In this document: positions 40,952-52,960 of the stretch, piece after piece
Layout: every line of letters begins with the position of its first letter
How positions within the stretch are numbered: position 1 is the first letter of the stretch
Position numbers and translations under genes: made by a program
Assembly (NCBI GenBank): GCA_021521415.1
Contig: JAIQDT010000107.1
Span: 1,984,001 to 2,048,000, forward strand
Source: Bidens hawaiensis
Lineage: Eukaryota > Streptophyta > Magnoliopsida > Asterales > Asteraceae
Direction: 5' to 3'
DNA length: 64,000 nt
The notes under the pieces: model-generated
What the model saw: only the letters and a program-made list of their open reading frames with translations
Databases searched by the model: none
What the model was told of the DNA's origin: nothing

Positions 40952-42559
40952 AATATGAGGCAACGAAGATGGGTCGAGTTGTTAAGCGATTATGACTGTG
41001 ACATCCGTTATCACCCCGGCAAGGCTAACGTCGTAGCCGATGCCTTGAGTAGGAAAGACCGGGTTAAGCCATTGCGAGTGCGAGCACTGGGGATGATAGT
41101 CCAGTCGAATCTTTCGGACATGATTCGAGTCGCTCAACGTGAGGCGTTGAAAGAGGAACAATTGGAAAAGGAGGGACTTTACGGCGATGAGAAGAATTTC
41201 GAACAGTGCGTGGACGAAATTCTCTATTTCAAAAATCGGGTTTGGATCCCGACCCTCCATGACCTTCGTGAATTAATCATGGACGAAGCGCATAGATCGA
41301 AATATTCCATACATCCGAGATCGGATAAGATGTACAAGGATGTGAAGGAGTTCTACTGGTGGCCGGGTATGAAAAAGGATATAGCAACGTATGTCGGTAT
41401 GTGTGCAACTTGTGCGAGAGTTAAGGCGGAGCACCAGAAACCCTCGGGGATGTTACAACAACTGGAAATTCCCGAATGGAAGTGGGAGCAAATCACGATG
41501 GATTTTGTGACACATCTCACTAAGACGTCCCGAGGACATGATGCAATTTGGGTAATCGTGGATCGATTAACCAAATCGGCACATTTTATCCCGATTAGGA
41601 ATAATTATAACACTGAGAGACTTGCGCAGATTTATATAAATGAAATTGTGTCTCGTCATGGGATACCCACCTCAATCATCTCCGATCGGGATAGCCATTT
41701 CACCTCCAATCTTTGGCAAGCTGTGCAAGAAGCTCTGGGAACGCGTATTGATCTAAGCACAGCTTACCACCCTCAAACCGATGGTCAGTCTGAGAGGACC
41801 ATCCAAACCCTGGAGGATTTGCTTCGTGCATGCGTACTGGATTTTAAGGGAAATTGGGATCAACATCTCCCACTAGTTGAATTTTCCTATAATAACAGCT
41901 ACAATAGCAGTATAAAGGCAGCGTCTTACGAAGCATTGTATGGTCGGAAGTGCCGATCACCACTCTGCTGGACTGAAGTGGGCGACGCTCAGGTTATTAG
42001 ATCAGACTAGGTCCAGGAAACGACTAGCAAAATCCTTGAAATTAGGAACAATCTGAAGGCCGAGCGGGATCGGCAGAAGAGTTATGCCGATACCCGTAGA
42101 AAACCGTTGTCGTTTGGGAAAGGTGATAAAGTGTATTTGAAGGTATCACCTTGGAAGGGTGTAGTCAGATTTGGAAAGGCGGGGAAGTTAGCCCCGAGAT
42201 ATATTGGACAATTCAATATTACTGCAAAAATCGGTCGCGTAGCATACCGATTAGAACTACCCGATGAACTGAGTGCAGTTCACAACGTGTTTCACGTATC
42301 GAACTTGAAAAGATGTCTGGCGGATGAGACATCGGTGTTACCTTTAGAGGGTGTCCAAATAAGTGATACGCTCAATTTCGTAGAGGAACCCATAGAAATA
42401 GTAGACGGGAAAATCAGGCAACTTAGACACAATAAGATTTCGTTGGTCAAAGTTAGATGGAATTCGCAACGAGGCCCAGAATATACATGGGAACGAAAGG
42501 ACGAATTTCGGAAGAAATACCCCTACCTATTTCCTCAAAAGGAAGTAATCGATGCGTAA
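40952..42559 (+). pseudogene. G2 integrase with chromodomain-like C-terminus
   Basis: H2C2 zinc domain (H at residues 113 and 120; C at 150 and 153 of the frame from 40955). The core has TMDFVTHL, IISDRDSHFTSNLW and YHPQTDGQSERTIQ, so D, D and E are present. A TAG at 42008-42010 interrupts after VIRSD; the same phase continues through KGDKVYLKVSPWKGVVRF (GPF/Y-like module, RYIGQF) and VHNVFHVSNLKRC. It ends LVKVRWNSQRGPEYTWERKDEF, a chromodomain-like tail used by chromoviruses to target heterochromatin. That family trait fits the heterochromatic context here. Confidence 0.92.
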
Positions 42560-42586
42560 AATTTCGAGGACGAAATTTTTTTTTTT

Positions 42587-42598
42587 ACGGGGGGAGAA
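42587..42598 (+). other. G2 polypurine tract
   Basis: ACGGGGGGAGAA abuts the 3' LTR start TGTAACG at 42599, after ATTTCGAGGACGAAATT and a T-run. It primes plus-strand DNA synthesis. Confidence 0.92.
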
Positions 42599-45500
42599 TG
42601 TAACGATTCCGGCAAAATCAGGTATACCCTAACCGGTATATACTATTTATGTGTTATTTAATAATGAATATATGAATTATAATGCGTTTATACGAGTATG
42701 TATGATTCACAGTACGGATTATACTCGATTATACAGTTAATCGTATTGGAAATACGACTAACTGATTAACGGTTATTGAAACCCGAACGAATCAAGGATT
42801 ACATTATAGACGAGATATATGATATTTAGTGGTGTTTACGAAGTATTAAAGATTCGGGATAAGTGAATTAAAGCACAGAAAAAGAATTTTCGATTTAATG
42901 GTACGTCGGTACGTTAAACGAAACCTTTAATACCAAACCGAGCAAGAGACGATCGATCAAGCCGAAAAAGATGCACAATTATTAATAATATGATGTTTTA
43001 ATTTAATAAAAGTCATGGTTTAAGTTTTTTAAAGTTTTTAAATTGGTTTTATATAAATTTCATTTTTAAGCCGAAAACGACCGTTTTAGCCTTGTTTTAA
43101 GTTAAATTAAACATTTAACCGAAAAACGAACTGAACCAGATTATCCAAAACATTATCCGGATTTCCAAAATCTAAATGAGTGGCTAGAAATGGAAAGGTG
43201 GGTCCCACCCCACCTCCCCTCTTTGGTCCGATCGGCTTGGGGGTATAACCCCTAGCCTTTGTTATTATTTTTTTTGTAAACAACATTTCAACATTCATCA
43301 ATTCTCTCCACATTATGAACTAAAAACCCGGATTTGTAGCAAGAAAAGCAAGGTAAAAATCGAGTCATTTATGTTTTCATCTTCTTTTCTTGAGTTTATT
43401 TGCAAGAAAATGAGGTTCCAAGTAAAAAAGGGTGAAAACCCGAGATGGAAACCGATTCTTGCATGATCAAGTGATGTATACGGGTTATACAAGGGATCTT
43501 GGTCCAAGAAAGGAGTTAAACGAACCGAAAACGAATTTTTACGGTTTAAATCTTTGTTTTTAAATCATAACCGAACCCATGAAAGAAATGGCTTGATTGT
43601 GGGTGTAACTTGCTTGGTGTGGTGTTATTGTGCTTGTAGGTGTTGTATCTAGTTGTTAACAAAGGCTAGAAAGCAAGATCCTTGCGATTTGAAGCTAAAA
43701 ACACAATGTAGTTCGGTTTTTGTATGGTGTATGTGTTTTGGACAGATTGTGGTACATTTAGAGTTAGGCTACGAAATTTCACAGAGATGATCTACACATG
43801 AAAATATGAGATCTGTGAAAATTTGGTAATTTTTGGACAAAGGATGCATATTTGGTGAATTTAATGCTCGGTTTTGGCTAAAAATGGTGAAAAATATTTA
43901 AATATCATGATAAATTATGGATAATTCCAGATAAGCTTTTTATAACATTTAAAAGTCACACACAAAATTTTAGGTCAGTTGGAGAAGTCTAAGTAGGCTT
44001 TTCGGTTAAACGAGTTCTAGGGTTTTCTAGCTCGGTTTTAGTGAAAATGGCATGTAAAAAGAGATTTTGGTTCTGTAAACATTTCAGGGGACCATGTGGA
44101 TGGCAGGGGTCATCCAGGAAAAATTTGGGATTTTTCTAAGGTCGTTTGGTATTTACGACATATTTAGTGTTTAAATGGTGTTTAAAAATAGATAAATAAA
44201 TTTTAAAAATAAAAATTAATTCTGTAAATATTTTTATAGAATTCCCCACTGTCAAAAAGTGGTTTGTGCAAAATTTCAAGATCCGATATTAAACGGATAA
44301 TTATTTGTGCTAAAAAGAAAATAAAAACAAACTTTTAAAGTTTAAAACGCGTAAACCGGTAAAGTTCGCCTAAACGAGCTGACTGGTGTATAAAAACCCT
44401 AAAAAAGAACGGTTTTCAGATAACTGAGTTAAACAGGTAAAAATAAATCATCCGAAAATAATTCGGATGATTTGAGTAATTTTATCCGATTTAACAGTTT
44501 CCGGTACACTAAAGACGGAAACGGGTACCGCGGCCAATCGGGGCGTCTAAGCCGAGCTCTAATTTCACAAATTTAATTAAATTATCAGTCAACAACTATT
44601 TTCGGGTCGTGTGTGACCAAACTCATTTTTGTAACGTAAAAACGGATAACCGTGCTAGGCACGCAAAACGGGGAAAACGAACTAATAATAATTTTAACTA
44701 TTGAACTATAAATGATATCACAATCTAAGTCCGGAGAAGTGTTTCTGGGTTAACATTGCCCCCGGAACGGGTACAGTACTGGGTTAACAGTGTCCCCAGA
44801 TGTACCGGTTAACACGGTTAAAGTTATATTAATAGTGATTGTATAGTAACGAACTTAGGGATCGTATTACAGATCCGGATTAGTAGCTGCGTACTGTGTT
44901 ACCTACTTGCTTGCGAAAGGTGAGTTTCACGAGCCCCTTTTTCTGAATTGTTTTTAAATATTTTCTCGGGGCGGGAAGCATGTTACTATTAAAATGTTTA
45001 AGTACATACTGAACGCATGGATTTGCGTGTATTTATATATATCTTATTGTACGGGAATCGTACGGAAATGTACTAAGATGGTAATTGTCTGAGTTGCTAA
45101 CATTGTAAGGCCCCGTAACACGAGTGATTAGCTAAAAGCCGGTAGAGTGTGAATAGTACTATTGGTCTGACAAACCCAACTGGTCCGGCATGGATTTGCT
45201 GATGTTTCCCAGCCAGTTGCACATGTCTATTTTGTGGTTATTTATTTTTGCTATGTAATGTTAGGCATAGCGGTTTGGGGCAGCTTCGTGGGCGGAGTAT
45301 GCCACGAGGTTGTATGTGGATAGTCAGAGGTTTCACTTGTGGGCTCAGCATAATTACAACGCTAATATATGATATTTATAATGATTTGTCACTGTTTATT
45401 TAAATTAGTGAAACTCACCAAGTATTCGTAGTTGACCCGTTTTCTTTACATGCTTTCTAGGTACCCCCAAACTGGATTAATTGCTACATGCCTGACGATG

Positions 45501-45721
45501 CGTGCTTTTTTTGTGGAAGCTTAATGATCTTTTTTGTATTAAATATGTTAATGTAATGTTGGTAAAACTTATGTGCTAACGCCTAGACGGTAACTAAACT
45601 CGGAACAATGTAATATGGTGTAAATTAATGTAGTGGTGTTTTCTTTATAAGCAATGCTGTTGATATCAGACGTGTCTGTTGCATCCCGTTTACATTTCCG
45701 CTGAGGTTACGGGGTGTTACA
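42599..45721 (+). repeat. G2 3' LTR (3.1 kb)
   Basis: Full-length partner of 22930-26045, from TGTAACGATTCC to GGGGTGTTACA. It is followed by TGGGA, the target duplication with one change. Noncoding, including the small minus-strand frames at 43107 and 43313 that mirror those in the 5' LTR. Confidence 0.95.
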
Positions 45722-47375
45722 TGGGATGCCTTTTTGGACTAATCATGTTTCTTATATGTGTAGTGTTTATCCAAGACTATATCAGGTGAAAACTGGATCA
45801 TGGATAGTAGATGCTCTCGTCACATCACCGAAAATATTGACCTACTAACCAATGTGAAGAATATACAAGAGGGTTAAGTAGCGTTTGCGGGAAATTCAGG
45901 GGGCATGATAACGAAAGAAGGGGATGTGTCAAACGGTAGTATTAAGTTTGAAAGTATAGCACCGTATTCACCGACAAGGAGTGCATAATACTCAAACCAG
46001 GATATGTTATTTATCTACTAAATATGAGTACTAAGGTATCAACTACTACATCTGTTGAAACGTGTTTTATCTCTAGGGCAACTGAGAAAGACTCGATTAT
46101 GTGGCATAGGCGTATGGGTCACACTCATGTCAGAAAGATGAACCATCTTATGGTAAGTGATTTAGTGGAAGGGGTTTCACTAAAACATTTCAAGTTGACA
46201 GATCATTGTGTTGCATGCAAGAAAGGAAAACAGAAGAACGAGTCGCAGCTGACAAAGATATTTAATTCCATTAATACTTCTCGGGAACGACTTCATAGTG
46301 ATTTATTTGGTCCTGTGAATCATGCGTGTATTGCTGGAGACTGGTACTGTTTAGTCCTAACTGATGACTATTCAAGGTACTGGTGGGTGTTATTTATGAT
46401 TTCTAATGATACGACACCTGCTCTTGTCCATAACTTAATCACAAAGATCGAATCACCTTACGATCATAAGGTGAGACGCTTTCGGAGTGATAATGGTACG
46501 GAGTTCAAAAATACTATATTGGACTTTTTCGGCATTCAGAAAGGGATCCATTGGAATATAGTGCTCCTTACGTACCTCAACAGAACGGTGTGGCAAAATG
46601 GAAGAACTGAACATTGATTAATGCAGCAAAAACAATGCTTGCAGATTAAAAGCTCCCTGTTCAATTTTGGAATGAGGCTGTGAACACTGCTTTCTACACG
46701 CTCAATCGTGTTATGACGGTCAAGAAGCTACAAAACACGATTTATAAGATTCTGAATAACCACAAACCTAAATTAAAATTTCTAGAACGTTTCGGGTGTC
46801 CTTGCACAGTGTTAAAACGTGACGAGGGAAAATTCGAGTAAAAGGCAATTGAGGGTTACTTCTTGGGCTATGCATCGCCTAAGAAACGTGTTTTCAATTT
46901 CCCTTCGGGTTGTGTTGAAGAATGGTACCATGTAGGCTGCCAAAGCTACACAACACCTCCTGCTGGCAAGGGTCCTGACTGGATGTTTAATTATGATAGA
47001 TTATTTAATTCATTTACTCCTATAGTTGATCTCTCAGATGAAGACTTGGTATGTGCTTACTTGGAAGATCAATTATTTTCCACACCAAGGGCTTCTAATC
47101 ATAATCATGAAGTACATGATGATCATCCTAAAACATCTGATGCAGTTTCTGTATCATCGGATGATGGTCATTTCGTTGATTCTTTTTCAGTACCATAAAC
47201 TGATAATCTCGAGGTTGGGTAATCATCTCATAATTTTTAAGAGATTGCGGCTGAAGAGAATCAGACTAATTTAAGTAATCATGTTGATGTGCATGAAAAT
47301 TTGGCACTTCGGGTTCATACGTATCATCCTTAGGACACCATCATTAGTGATCTCGATGCTGGTGTTCAGACATGT
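45722..47375 (+). pseudogene. C3 pol: protease remnant, integrase, linker
   Basis: Directly after G2 the C3 sequence resumes (GCCTTTTTGGACTAATC, as in C1). The protease motif is MDSRCSRH with the catalytic Gly changed to Arg, and part of the protease is deleted near 45950. Integrase (46024-46617): WHRRMGHTH, CVACKKGKQ, HSDLFGP, VLTDDYSRYWW and RSDNGTEF intact. The region of the third acid is frameshifted (YLNRTVWQNGR). The YASPKKRVFNF segment and the acidic linker (46863-47198) follow with several stops. Confidence 0.86.
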
Positions 47376-49020
47376 CATCAAATTGCTAATGTGGGTGATT
47401 CTAATATATTGTGTGCGTATGCTGATATGCATTCACCAGGAATCATGAGTATAGAGAAATACACTTACTTTTTTTCTCATATGGAACTGACGAGTGTTCG
47501 TAGGGCGCTTAAAGATTTGACATTGGTAGACGCAATGCAAGAAGAATTGCAACAGTTCATGCGACTAGGTGTATGGGATCTCATCGATAAAACCAATCGA
47601 GTTATGAAATCTATCCCAACTAACTGGGTTTTTAAACGTTAAAAGGATGATCATGGAGTCATCGTAAGAAATAAAGCATGTTTGGTCGTGCAAGGGTTTC
47701 ATCAGAAAGAAGGCGTTGATTACACTGAAGTATATGCTCCTATTGCAAGACTGGAGGCTATACACATATTTTTGGCCTATGCAGCCTTCAAGAAGATTAA
47801 GGTATAACAAATGGACTTTAAGAGTGTGTTTCTTAACATGGAACTTCATGAATAGGTGTTCATGAAACAATCTCCTGGTTTTGAAGATCCGGACTACCCA
47901 GACCGTGTTTATCGTTTAAACAATGCACTTTATGGTCTACACCAAGCACCAAGAGCTTGGTATGGAAGGCTTGCTGACCATCTTTCGGATAGTGGCTTTA
48001 AACAAGGAACTGTGGTTTGTACTCTATTCTACAAGACTGTTGGAGAAGATTTGGTCCTTGTCCAGATTTATGTCGACGACATCATATTTGGCTCAACAAA
48101 CTACAAGCTATGTACGGACTTCGAACAGTCGACGCATACCAAGTTTGAGATGAGCTCGCTGGGGGAGATGAATTTCTTTCTAGGGTTTTAGGTTCAACAG
48201 TCTGAAGATGGAATATTCATTCAACAGATGAAATATGTGAACAACGTCTTGAGCCGATTCAAGATAACTGCCGAAAAAATCCCTTCTACTCCTCTTCCCA
48301 TGGGTCACAATTTGTCACCGGACGAATTGGAGGAAACCATTGATCCAACCCAGTACCGAGCTATGATAGGTTCTTTAACGTAACTAACTGTGTCGTGTCC
48401 TTATATTATGTTTGTTGTTTGCTTGTGTGCCATCTATCAAGCGAGTCCCCGAGTGACTCATTTGGCGGCGGTTAAGCGTATATTTCACTATCTGAGGGGT
48501 AATCCTGACATCAGGTTATGGTATCCCAAGAATGATAGTTTTGATCTCACTGCATTTTAAGATTCAGATTATGGAGGATGAAAGATCAACTTCAAGTCAA
48601 CTATAGCGGGTTGTCAATTTCTAGGAAGTCGGCATGTTTCCTGTTAGTGTAAGAAGTAGACAACGGTCTCCACTTCAACCGCAGAAGCCGAATACGTGGT
48701 AGCCTCGAGTTGCTATTCACAGGTTTTAATGTTTTATGGATCCAACAACACTTGCGGGATTACGGTTTGAAGTTCCTAACTACTCCCATATTTATAAATA
48801 ACTTTGCTACTATTTGTATCACGAAGAACCCCATGCACCACTCTAAAACAAAACATATTGATAATATATATCATTTTATTTGTGACTGCTATGAAAAGAA
48901 ATTAATCGATACAGAAAAGGTGCACACAGATTATCAGAAGGCATTTGATAAAATGAGATTTAAATTTTTGCTTGGTTTAAATGGTTTGAAAACTCTTGCT
49001 GAAATCTCTAAGCTCGTATA
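47376..49020 (+). pseudogene. C3 pol: reverse transcriptase and RNase H
   Basis: RT segments [16 protein letters not shown] (47530), YAPIARLEA (47735), [14 protein letters not shown] (47930) and the active site [11 protein letters not shown] (48063-48095) are in shifting frames with TAA stops (for example near 47641, 47805, 47855 and 48189). RNase H is badly worn (SDYGG with neighbouring stops near 48560; AEAEYV near 48685; NNFATICI where C1 has DNSAAISI). The last frame 48710-49021 covers the tail (KTKHID, KAFDKMRF) and ends in the family C-terminus LNGLKTLAEI. Confidence 0.87.
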
Positions 49021-49296
49021 ATCATTTTTTGTTTGTATGGTTTTTATTTTGTTTTTATTTTACTTTAATATTTTGGGTTTTGGGTTGAGAAAAGGGAAAA
49101 ATACAAAAATATTATGCATTTTGTTTGTACAGATAAAATCCAAAAAACATTCAGATATTTCAAAAATCCAAAAACATTAAAAAAATTATGCTCCTCAATA
49201 ATGAGTTTTGAAGCAAAAAAGAAAAGATGATAGTACATTGGTCATCTAGTCCCATATCCAGTAACAAATAAGCTTAAAAGGCTATGTGCTTAATTG
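49021..49296 (+). other. C3 spacer remnant
   Basis: T/A-rich. 49221-49296 matches the C1 spacer (2995-2921, inverted). The rest of the spacer with its word array and TATA box, and the aORF 5' half, are missing: sequence jumps straight to the middle of the aORF. Confidence 0.65.
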
Positions 49297-50545
49297 TATT
49301 ATTGATGAATCAACATCGGCTGTTGAGTTATATTTCCAACTACCAGAAAGAGACAAAGGAACTCCGTGAGATTGTTACGTCTCAAGACGAACAAGAGGAT
49401 CTCATTCGACAGTTGACCTGTAAAGAAGACGCATTGAAGAAACTTAAGAATGATGATGAAGATAAAGATCTTGATGCTGCTGGTGCTAGTGGCAGTGAGT
49501 CGAAACAAGCTCATGGTTCATCTGTTAGAGGTACGAGTAGTAGTAGTAGTCCTGGTAATGATCAACAAGTGGTAGTTTATCAAGATACTACCAATGTCGG
49601 GCCTATCGAGTCGATCAAGCCAACACTATATTATTTATGGATTATAAGAAGAGGAGTTGTGATAAGTACTCCAAATGCCGACGAGATCGAGGAGGGTGAG
49701 TTCATTGATCATGCCTTGTCTCGTTATCAAATTACTTTGTTGTTTGGTATGAATAATGAGATATGGATGCGTTGAAAGAGGAGGAGGACATAGAGGTAAT
49801 TAACGATGAGGAAGTCTAGTTTGATACGAATATTCCACATGGGAATACGTCATTTATTTATGAGGACGATGAAATTAAGATCGAGGATGTGATGGCATAG
49901 GAGTACCGTTATCTTAAAACATGTTCAAATGTCGATCAAGGTGTTCCATTATTTACTAAAGAACATATCAAGTTTCATGAAGACCGTCTGGAGAAAACTA
50001 CAAAGAAGAAGGCCAAAGTATCGGAAAAGGGGTTGAGTTCGTTGGATCCAGATCCTGAGGGTTGGTTTGGGAATCACAAAAAGTCCCTAACTTTGAAGAT
50101 CATTGATGCTCAAAGGTATGTGAACCGAGAGCACCAGTTTGATGTCATTGCACGTGCCAGAGTAAATCAGAAGACTACATTCAAGGTCGTGCAAACCGTC
50201 AAAGGTGACATCATTTTTAGGTTATATGATTTGGAGTTGCGGGCAAGTATTATTAAGTGGGAGAACGGCGTCTTGTACTTTTAATACATTACTGACGTTG
50301 TCTCACTGCCGAGATGGGATCTGCGGACTCTTGCCAATCGGCCTTTCATCAACTGTGTGGGAAATTAACTAACAGGATGGTTTCACCAACATCTGCTCTT
50401 TGAGGTCAACCATGGGTTTAAGTTCTTTAAACTGCAGGTACCAACTAGGAAAAATATCGATGAGATTGATCCTCTAATGGGTTAGAGAATTCTCGTGTTG
50501 AATTTTAAGCCGCCAAAGAAGATGAAGCAGTTCGACTTTGTTGAT
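49297..50545 (+). pseudogene. C3 aORF, C-terminal half, decayed
   Basis: Frame 49297-49775 has a helical E/K/Q-rich part (YQKETKELREIVTSQDEQED), then S/G-rich and acidic segments (DEIEEGEFIDHAL). After several stops the frame 50033-50284 is globular (GWFGNHKKSLTLKIIDAQRY). A later stretch near 50300 (DVVSLPRWDLRTLANRPFIN) is alignable by eye with LRSLNTLPECEVKDLARLGLIN of the C2 aORF. This places it in the same family, with the acidic-then-globular order of C2. It ends near 50545 at FKPPKKMKQFDF, where Athila-type sequence begins. Confidence 0.62.
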
Positions 50546-51789
50546 TAGCTCGACTATGCGAGCTTCGGTTTGAATGTTTCTTTCCACTTGATCTCTCATG
50601 ATGCATTGTAGCCTCATGACCTCCTCCTCAAGGTATGAGGAGGTTTCATGTTGCTTGTTTTTCCTCACTGGCCTCCATTCAACCTTCTTGCTTTCCATTT
50701 CAGTAATGTTGTGTTTGGTGTGAATGGAATAGTGAGTTTATGCATGCATTATATAGAGACTGGAAAGTCGAACATGGCCCCGTGCTTTTGGAAGCACGGC
50801 CCCGTGCTACTAGGGGAATAAATGTTTCTGAATCAGAGAATTGTACGGAGTCAGCGCGTATCATGCTGAAGATTCTAGGGTGACCACGGCCTCGTGCTTT
50901 TGGAAGCACGGCCCGTGCTTTTTGTCACAGATAATTTTCTTGTATTTTTCAGCAAAATGCGAGAGCTGGAATTTTTTGAATGATGTTTAGTATGATAATT
51001 TAGAAGTTTAGTCATCCTAAAATTTATTTTTCATTAAAATTAAAAGGTCCTAAACAAATACGGGATAAGCTCGATTTTCCTAGAAATTCGAAAATATTCG
51101 GGCTAAGCCCGAAGTTCCTAGCACATTATGTGTAATGCACTTATTTACACATAAAAACAGAAAATTACGTTTCCTAGATGTCCCCGAAAGGCTCTCCTCC
51201 TCCGAATGGTCCTGGTAGTGGAAAGTACGTGAAACCGAGAACTTGAATCTGGAGTTTTTCATTGAAGTTTCGAAGTTCCATTTTCATGTTTTCCACTGAT
51301 TCGGTGAGTTGAATGAGGCGCATCTCAGCAAGGAGATTCATTTCGGTGAGTTCTTTAACGAGTTATTGAAGTTTCAAGAGAAGCTCGGTTTTGGAAACAA
51401 GGCGGGCATCGTTTCTCGGGTGTCGAGGAACGGGAATTGCTTCACTCATTTCAGTAGGCATGTTGAATTTTTTTAGAGAGAATTGTTTTGGTTTTGGTTG
51501 GTGCATGGAATGCAATGGCAAGGGGTGCCTTTTATAGCCAACCAGATAGCTAAACACGGCCCCATGATTTTGGAAGCACGGCCCGTGTTTTTGCTCTGAC
51601 AATTCTGTTACAATTCAGTCTGACTGAGATTTTTGCAACGAAGATTTCGGCCCGCAATTTTTGGCATGGGACCGTGCTTTTGGAAGCACGCCCCCGTGTT
51701 TTTGTAGTTTTTAAAAAAATTGTTTTTTTTGGAACATGAATAGGCCTAATTTTGTGAAGGTCTTGGCCAGACCTTGTTTCCTTAATTTC
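50546..51789 (-). other. A1 3' region with two small ORFs and GGCCCGTGC cassettes
   Basis: After pol there are two related short minus-strand frames: 51470-51180 (MPTEMSEAIPVPRHPRN, one stop at about 51363, then EMRLIQLTESVENMKMEL) and 50698-50474 (MESKKVEWRPVRKNKQHE, then MRLQCIMRDQVERNI). Each is about 60-95 residues and mostly helical, and each lies just after a pair of GC-rich cassettes. Function unknown; they could be decayed remnants of the env-like region of Athila. The last 70 bases overlap the end of C3. Confidence 0.5.
50770..51701. repeat. four palindromic CACGGCCCCGTGC cassettes
   Basis: Units near 50773, 50882, 51553 and 51665 share the pattern GGCCCCGTGC-TTTTGGA-AGCACGGCCC, in which both halves are inverted copies (AGCACGGCCCGTGCT is itself palindromic). 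They come as two pairs, each just upstream (minus strand) of a small ORF. GC-rich islands in AT-rich sequence. Confidence 0.82.
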
Positions 51790-52258
51790 CTATTTGGGGA
51801 GTTGGAGGGTTACCACCTCCAGAATTTCTTCAAATGGTCCATCGATATATGGTTTTAGCCGATGGCTATTTACTTTGAACTTTTGGCCATTTGAATTTGA
51901 AATCTCAACTGTCCCATAGTCAAAGACTGATTCAACTACGTATGGGCCTGTCCATCGTGATTTTAATTTTCCTGGGAAACGACGTAAACGTGTGTTGTAT
52001 AACAGCACGCGATCGCCAACTTGGAATTTGTTTCCTTTTAAATGAGCGTCATGCAGGCGTTTAGTCTTTCTTTGTAAGACCAGGAATTTTCATAGGATTA
52101 TGTTCTTAGTTCCTCGAGCTCGTGAATTTGATCTTCTCGGTTTATGCCAGCGGATGTTAGATCAAAGTTTACTGCTCTGAGAGCCCAATAGGCTTTGTGT
52201 TTTAGTTCTACTGGCAGATGGCATGCTTTCCCTAAAAAGAGCTTGAAGGGTGTTGTAC
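51790..52258 (-). pseudogene. A1 pol C-terminus
   Basis: Frame 52292-52098 ([34 protein letters not shown]) continues the integrase in another phase. Frame 52008-51790 (MLLYNTRLRRFPGKLKSRWTGPYVVESVFDYG) is the GPF/Y-like module with RWTGPYVV, ending VTLQLPK. One to two frameshifts (near 52260 and 52090) separate the parts. The right copy (58131-58215) has only the start of this segment. Confidence 0.83.
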
Positions 52259-52948
52259 CTATGGGGTTTTGTAAGCCGTCCTGAGGGCCCACAAAGCGTC
52301 ATCTAAATTTTCTGTCCAATTTTTGCGATTCATTCCAATAGTTCTTTCTAAAATCCTTTTAATTCCTCGATCTGAGAACTCCATTTGCCCACTAGTCTGA
52401 GGGTGATATGGTGTTGCCAGTCGGTGGTGAACCCCATATCGTGCTAAGAATTTGTCCATCAGAGCGTTACAGAAGTGGGTACCTTTGTCCCTGATTAGGG
52501 CTTTTGGAGTGCCGAATCGTAATAACTTTTTCAGAAATCTTACAACTACTGGAGCATCGTTAGTGGGAAGCGCTTTTGCTTCCACCCATTCAGATACGTA
52601 GTCAACTGCTACAAGGATGTATTTATTTCCGAATGAGTTAGGAAATGGGCCCATGAAATCTATTCTCCATACATCAAAGATTTCACAAAGTTGAATGCCT
52701 TTTTGAGCCATCTCATTTTTGGATGAGATGTTCCCGTCTCTTTGACAAGCATCGCATGCTTGGATCAAAGTATGTGTATCTTTGTATATGGTGGGCCAGA
52801 TGAATCCTGCATCAAACACTTTTATGACCGTCGTGGCGGTACGGTGGTGCCCACCAGTTGGTCCTTCATGGCAGTGTTTGAGAATATCTAGGGCTTCATT
52901 TCTTACTACACACCTACGCACAACTTGATCAGCGCCTATCCTAAACAA
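52259..52948 (-). pseudogene. A1 integrase, left copy
   Basis: 229 codons. Zinc domain [11 protein letters not shown], then CDACQRDGN. Core D97 ([10 protein letters not shown]), D154 (LIRDKGTHF, where relatives usually have S-D-G-G) and E190 ([16 protein letters not shown]). All three catalytic positions are present, but the surroundings of the second are altered. Followed by the frame change into the pol C-terminus. Translates identically to 58216-58905. Confidence 0.9.
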
Positions 52949-52960
52949 GTATGGATCTTC

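Larger units (their letters stand above)
22930..45721 (+). mobile_element. G2: full-length Ty3 chromovirus (Tekay-like), interrupted by C2
   Basis: Long LTRs (22930-26045 and 42599-45721), tRNA-iMet primer site, pre-gag ORF, gag, protease, RT, RNase H, integrase with chromodomain-like tail, then a polypurine tract. The target duplication is TGGGC (22925-22929) against TGGGA (45722-45726), one mismatch. Removing G2 restores the C1-like sequence CTGAGGCGTGGGC/TGCCTTTTTGGAC of C3. The copia element C2 is inserted between the pre-gag ORF and gag. Without C2 the element is about 12.3 kb. Confidence 0.93.
18245..50545 (+). mobile_element. C3: decayed Ty1-copia element containing the G2 and C2 nest
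   Basis: Plus-strand copia related to C1: 5' LTR 18245-18804, primer site, leader, gag 19834 to about 22929, then Ty3 element G2 (22930-45721). Protease-integrase-RT-RNase H remains follow (45722-49020), with a shortened spacer and the C-terminal half of an aORF (49297 to about 50545), where Athila-type sequence takes over without any 3' LTR. The break by G2 falls between gag and protease and can be checked against the continuous sequence of C1 near 6955-6890. Many stops in all domains, and protease DSG changed to DSR, show that it is old. Confidence 0.85.

Noticed and set aside
50500..50560. 3' LTR of C3 or of A1 at their junction
   Set aside because: No TG...CA-bounded sequence similar to 18245-18804, and no repeat of it nearby. 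The join seems to be a truncation.
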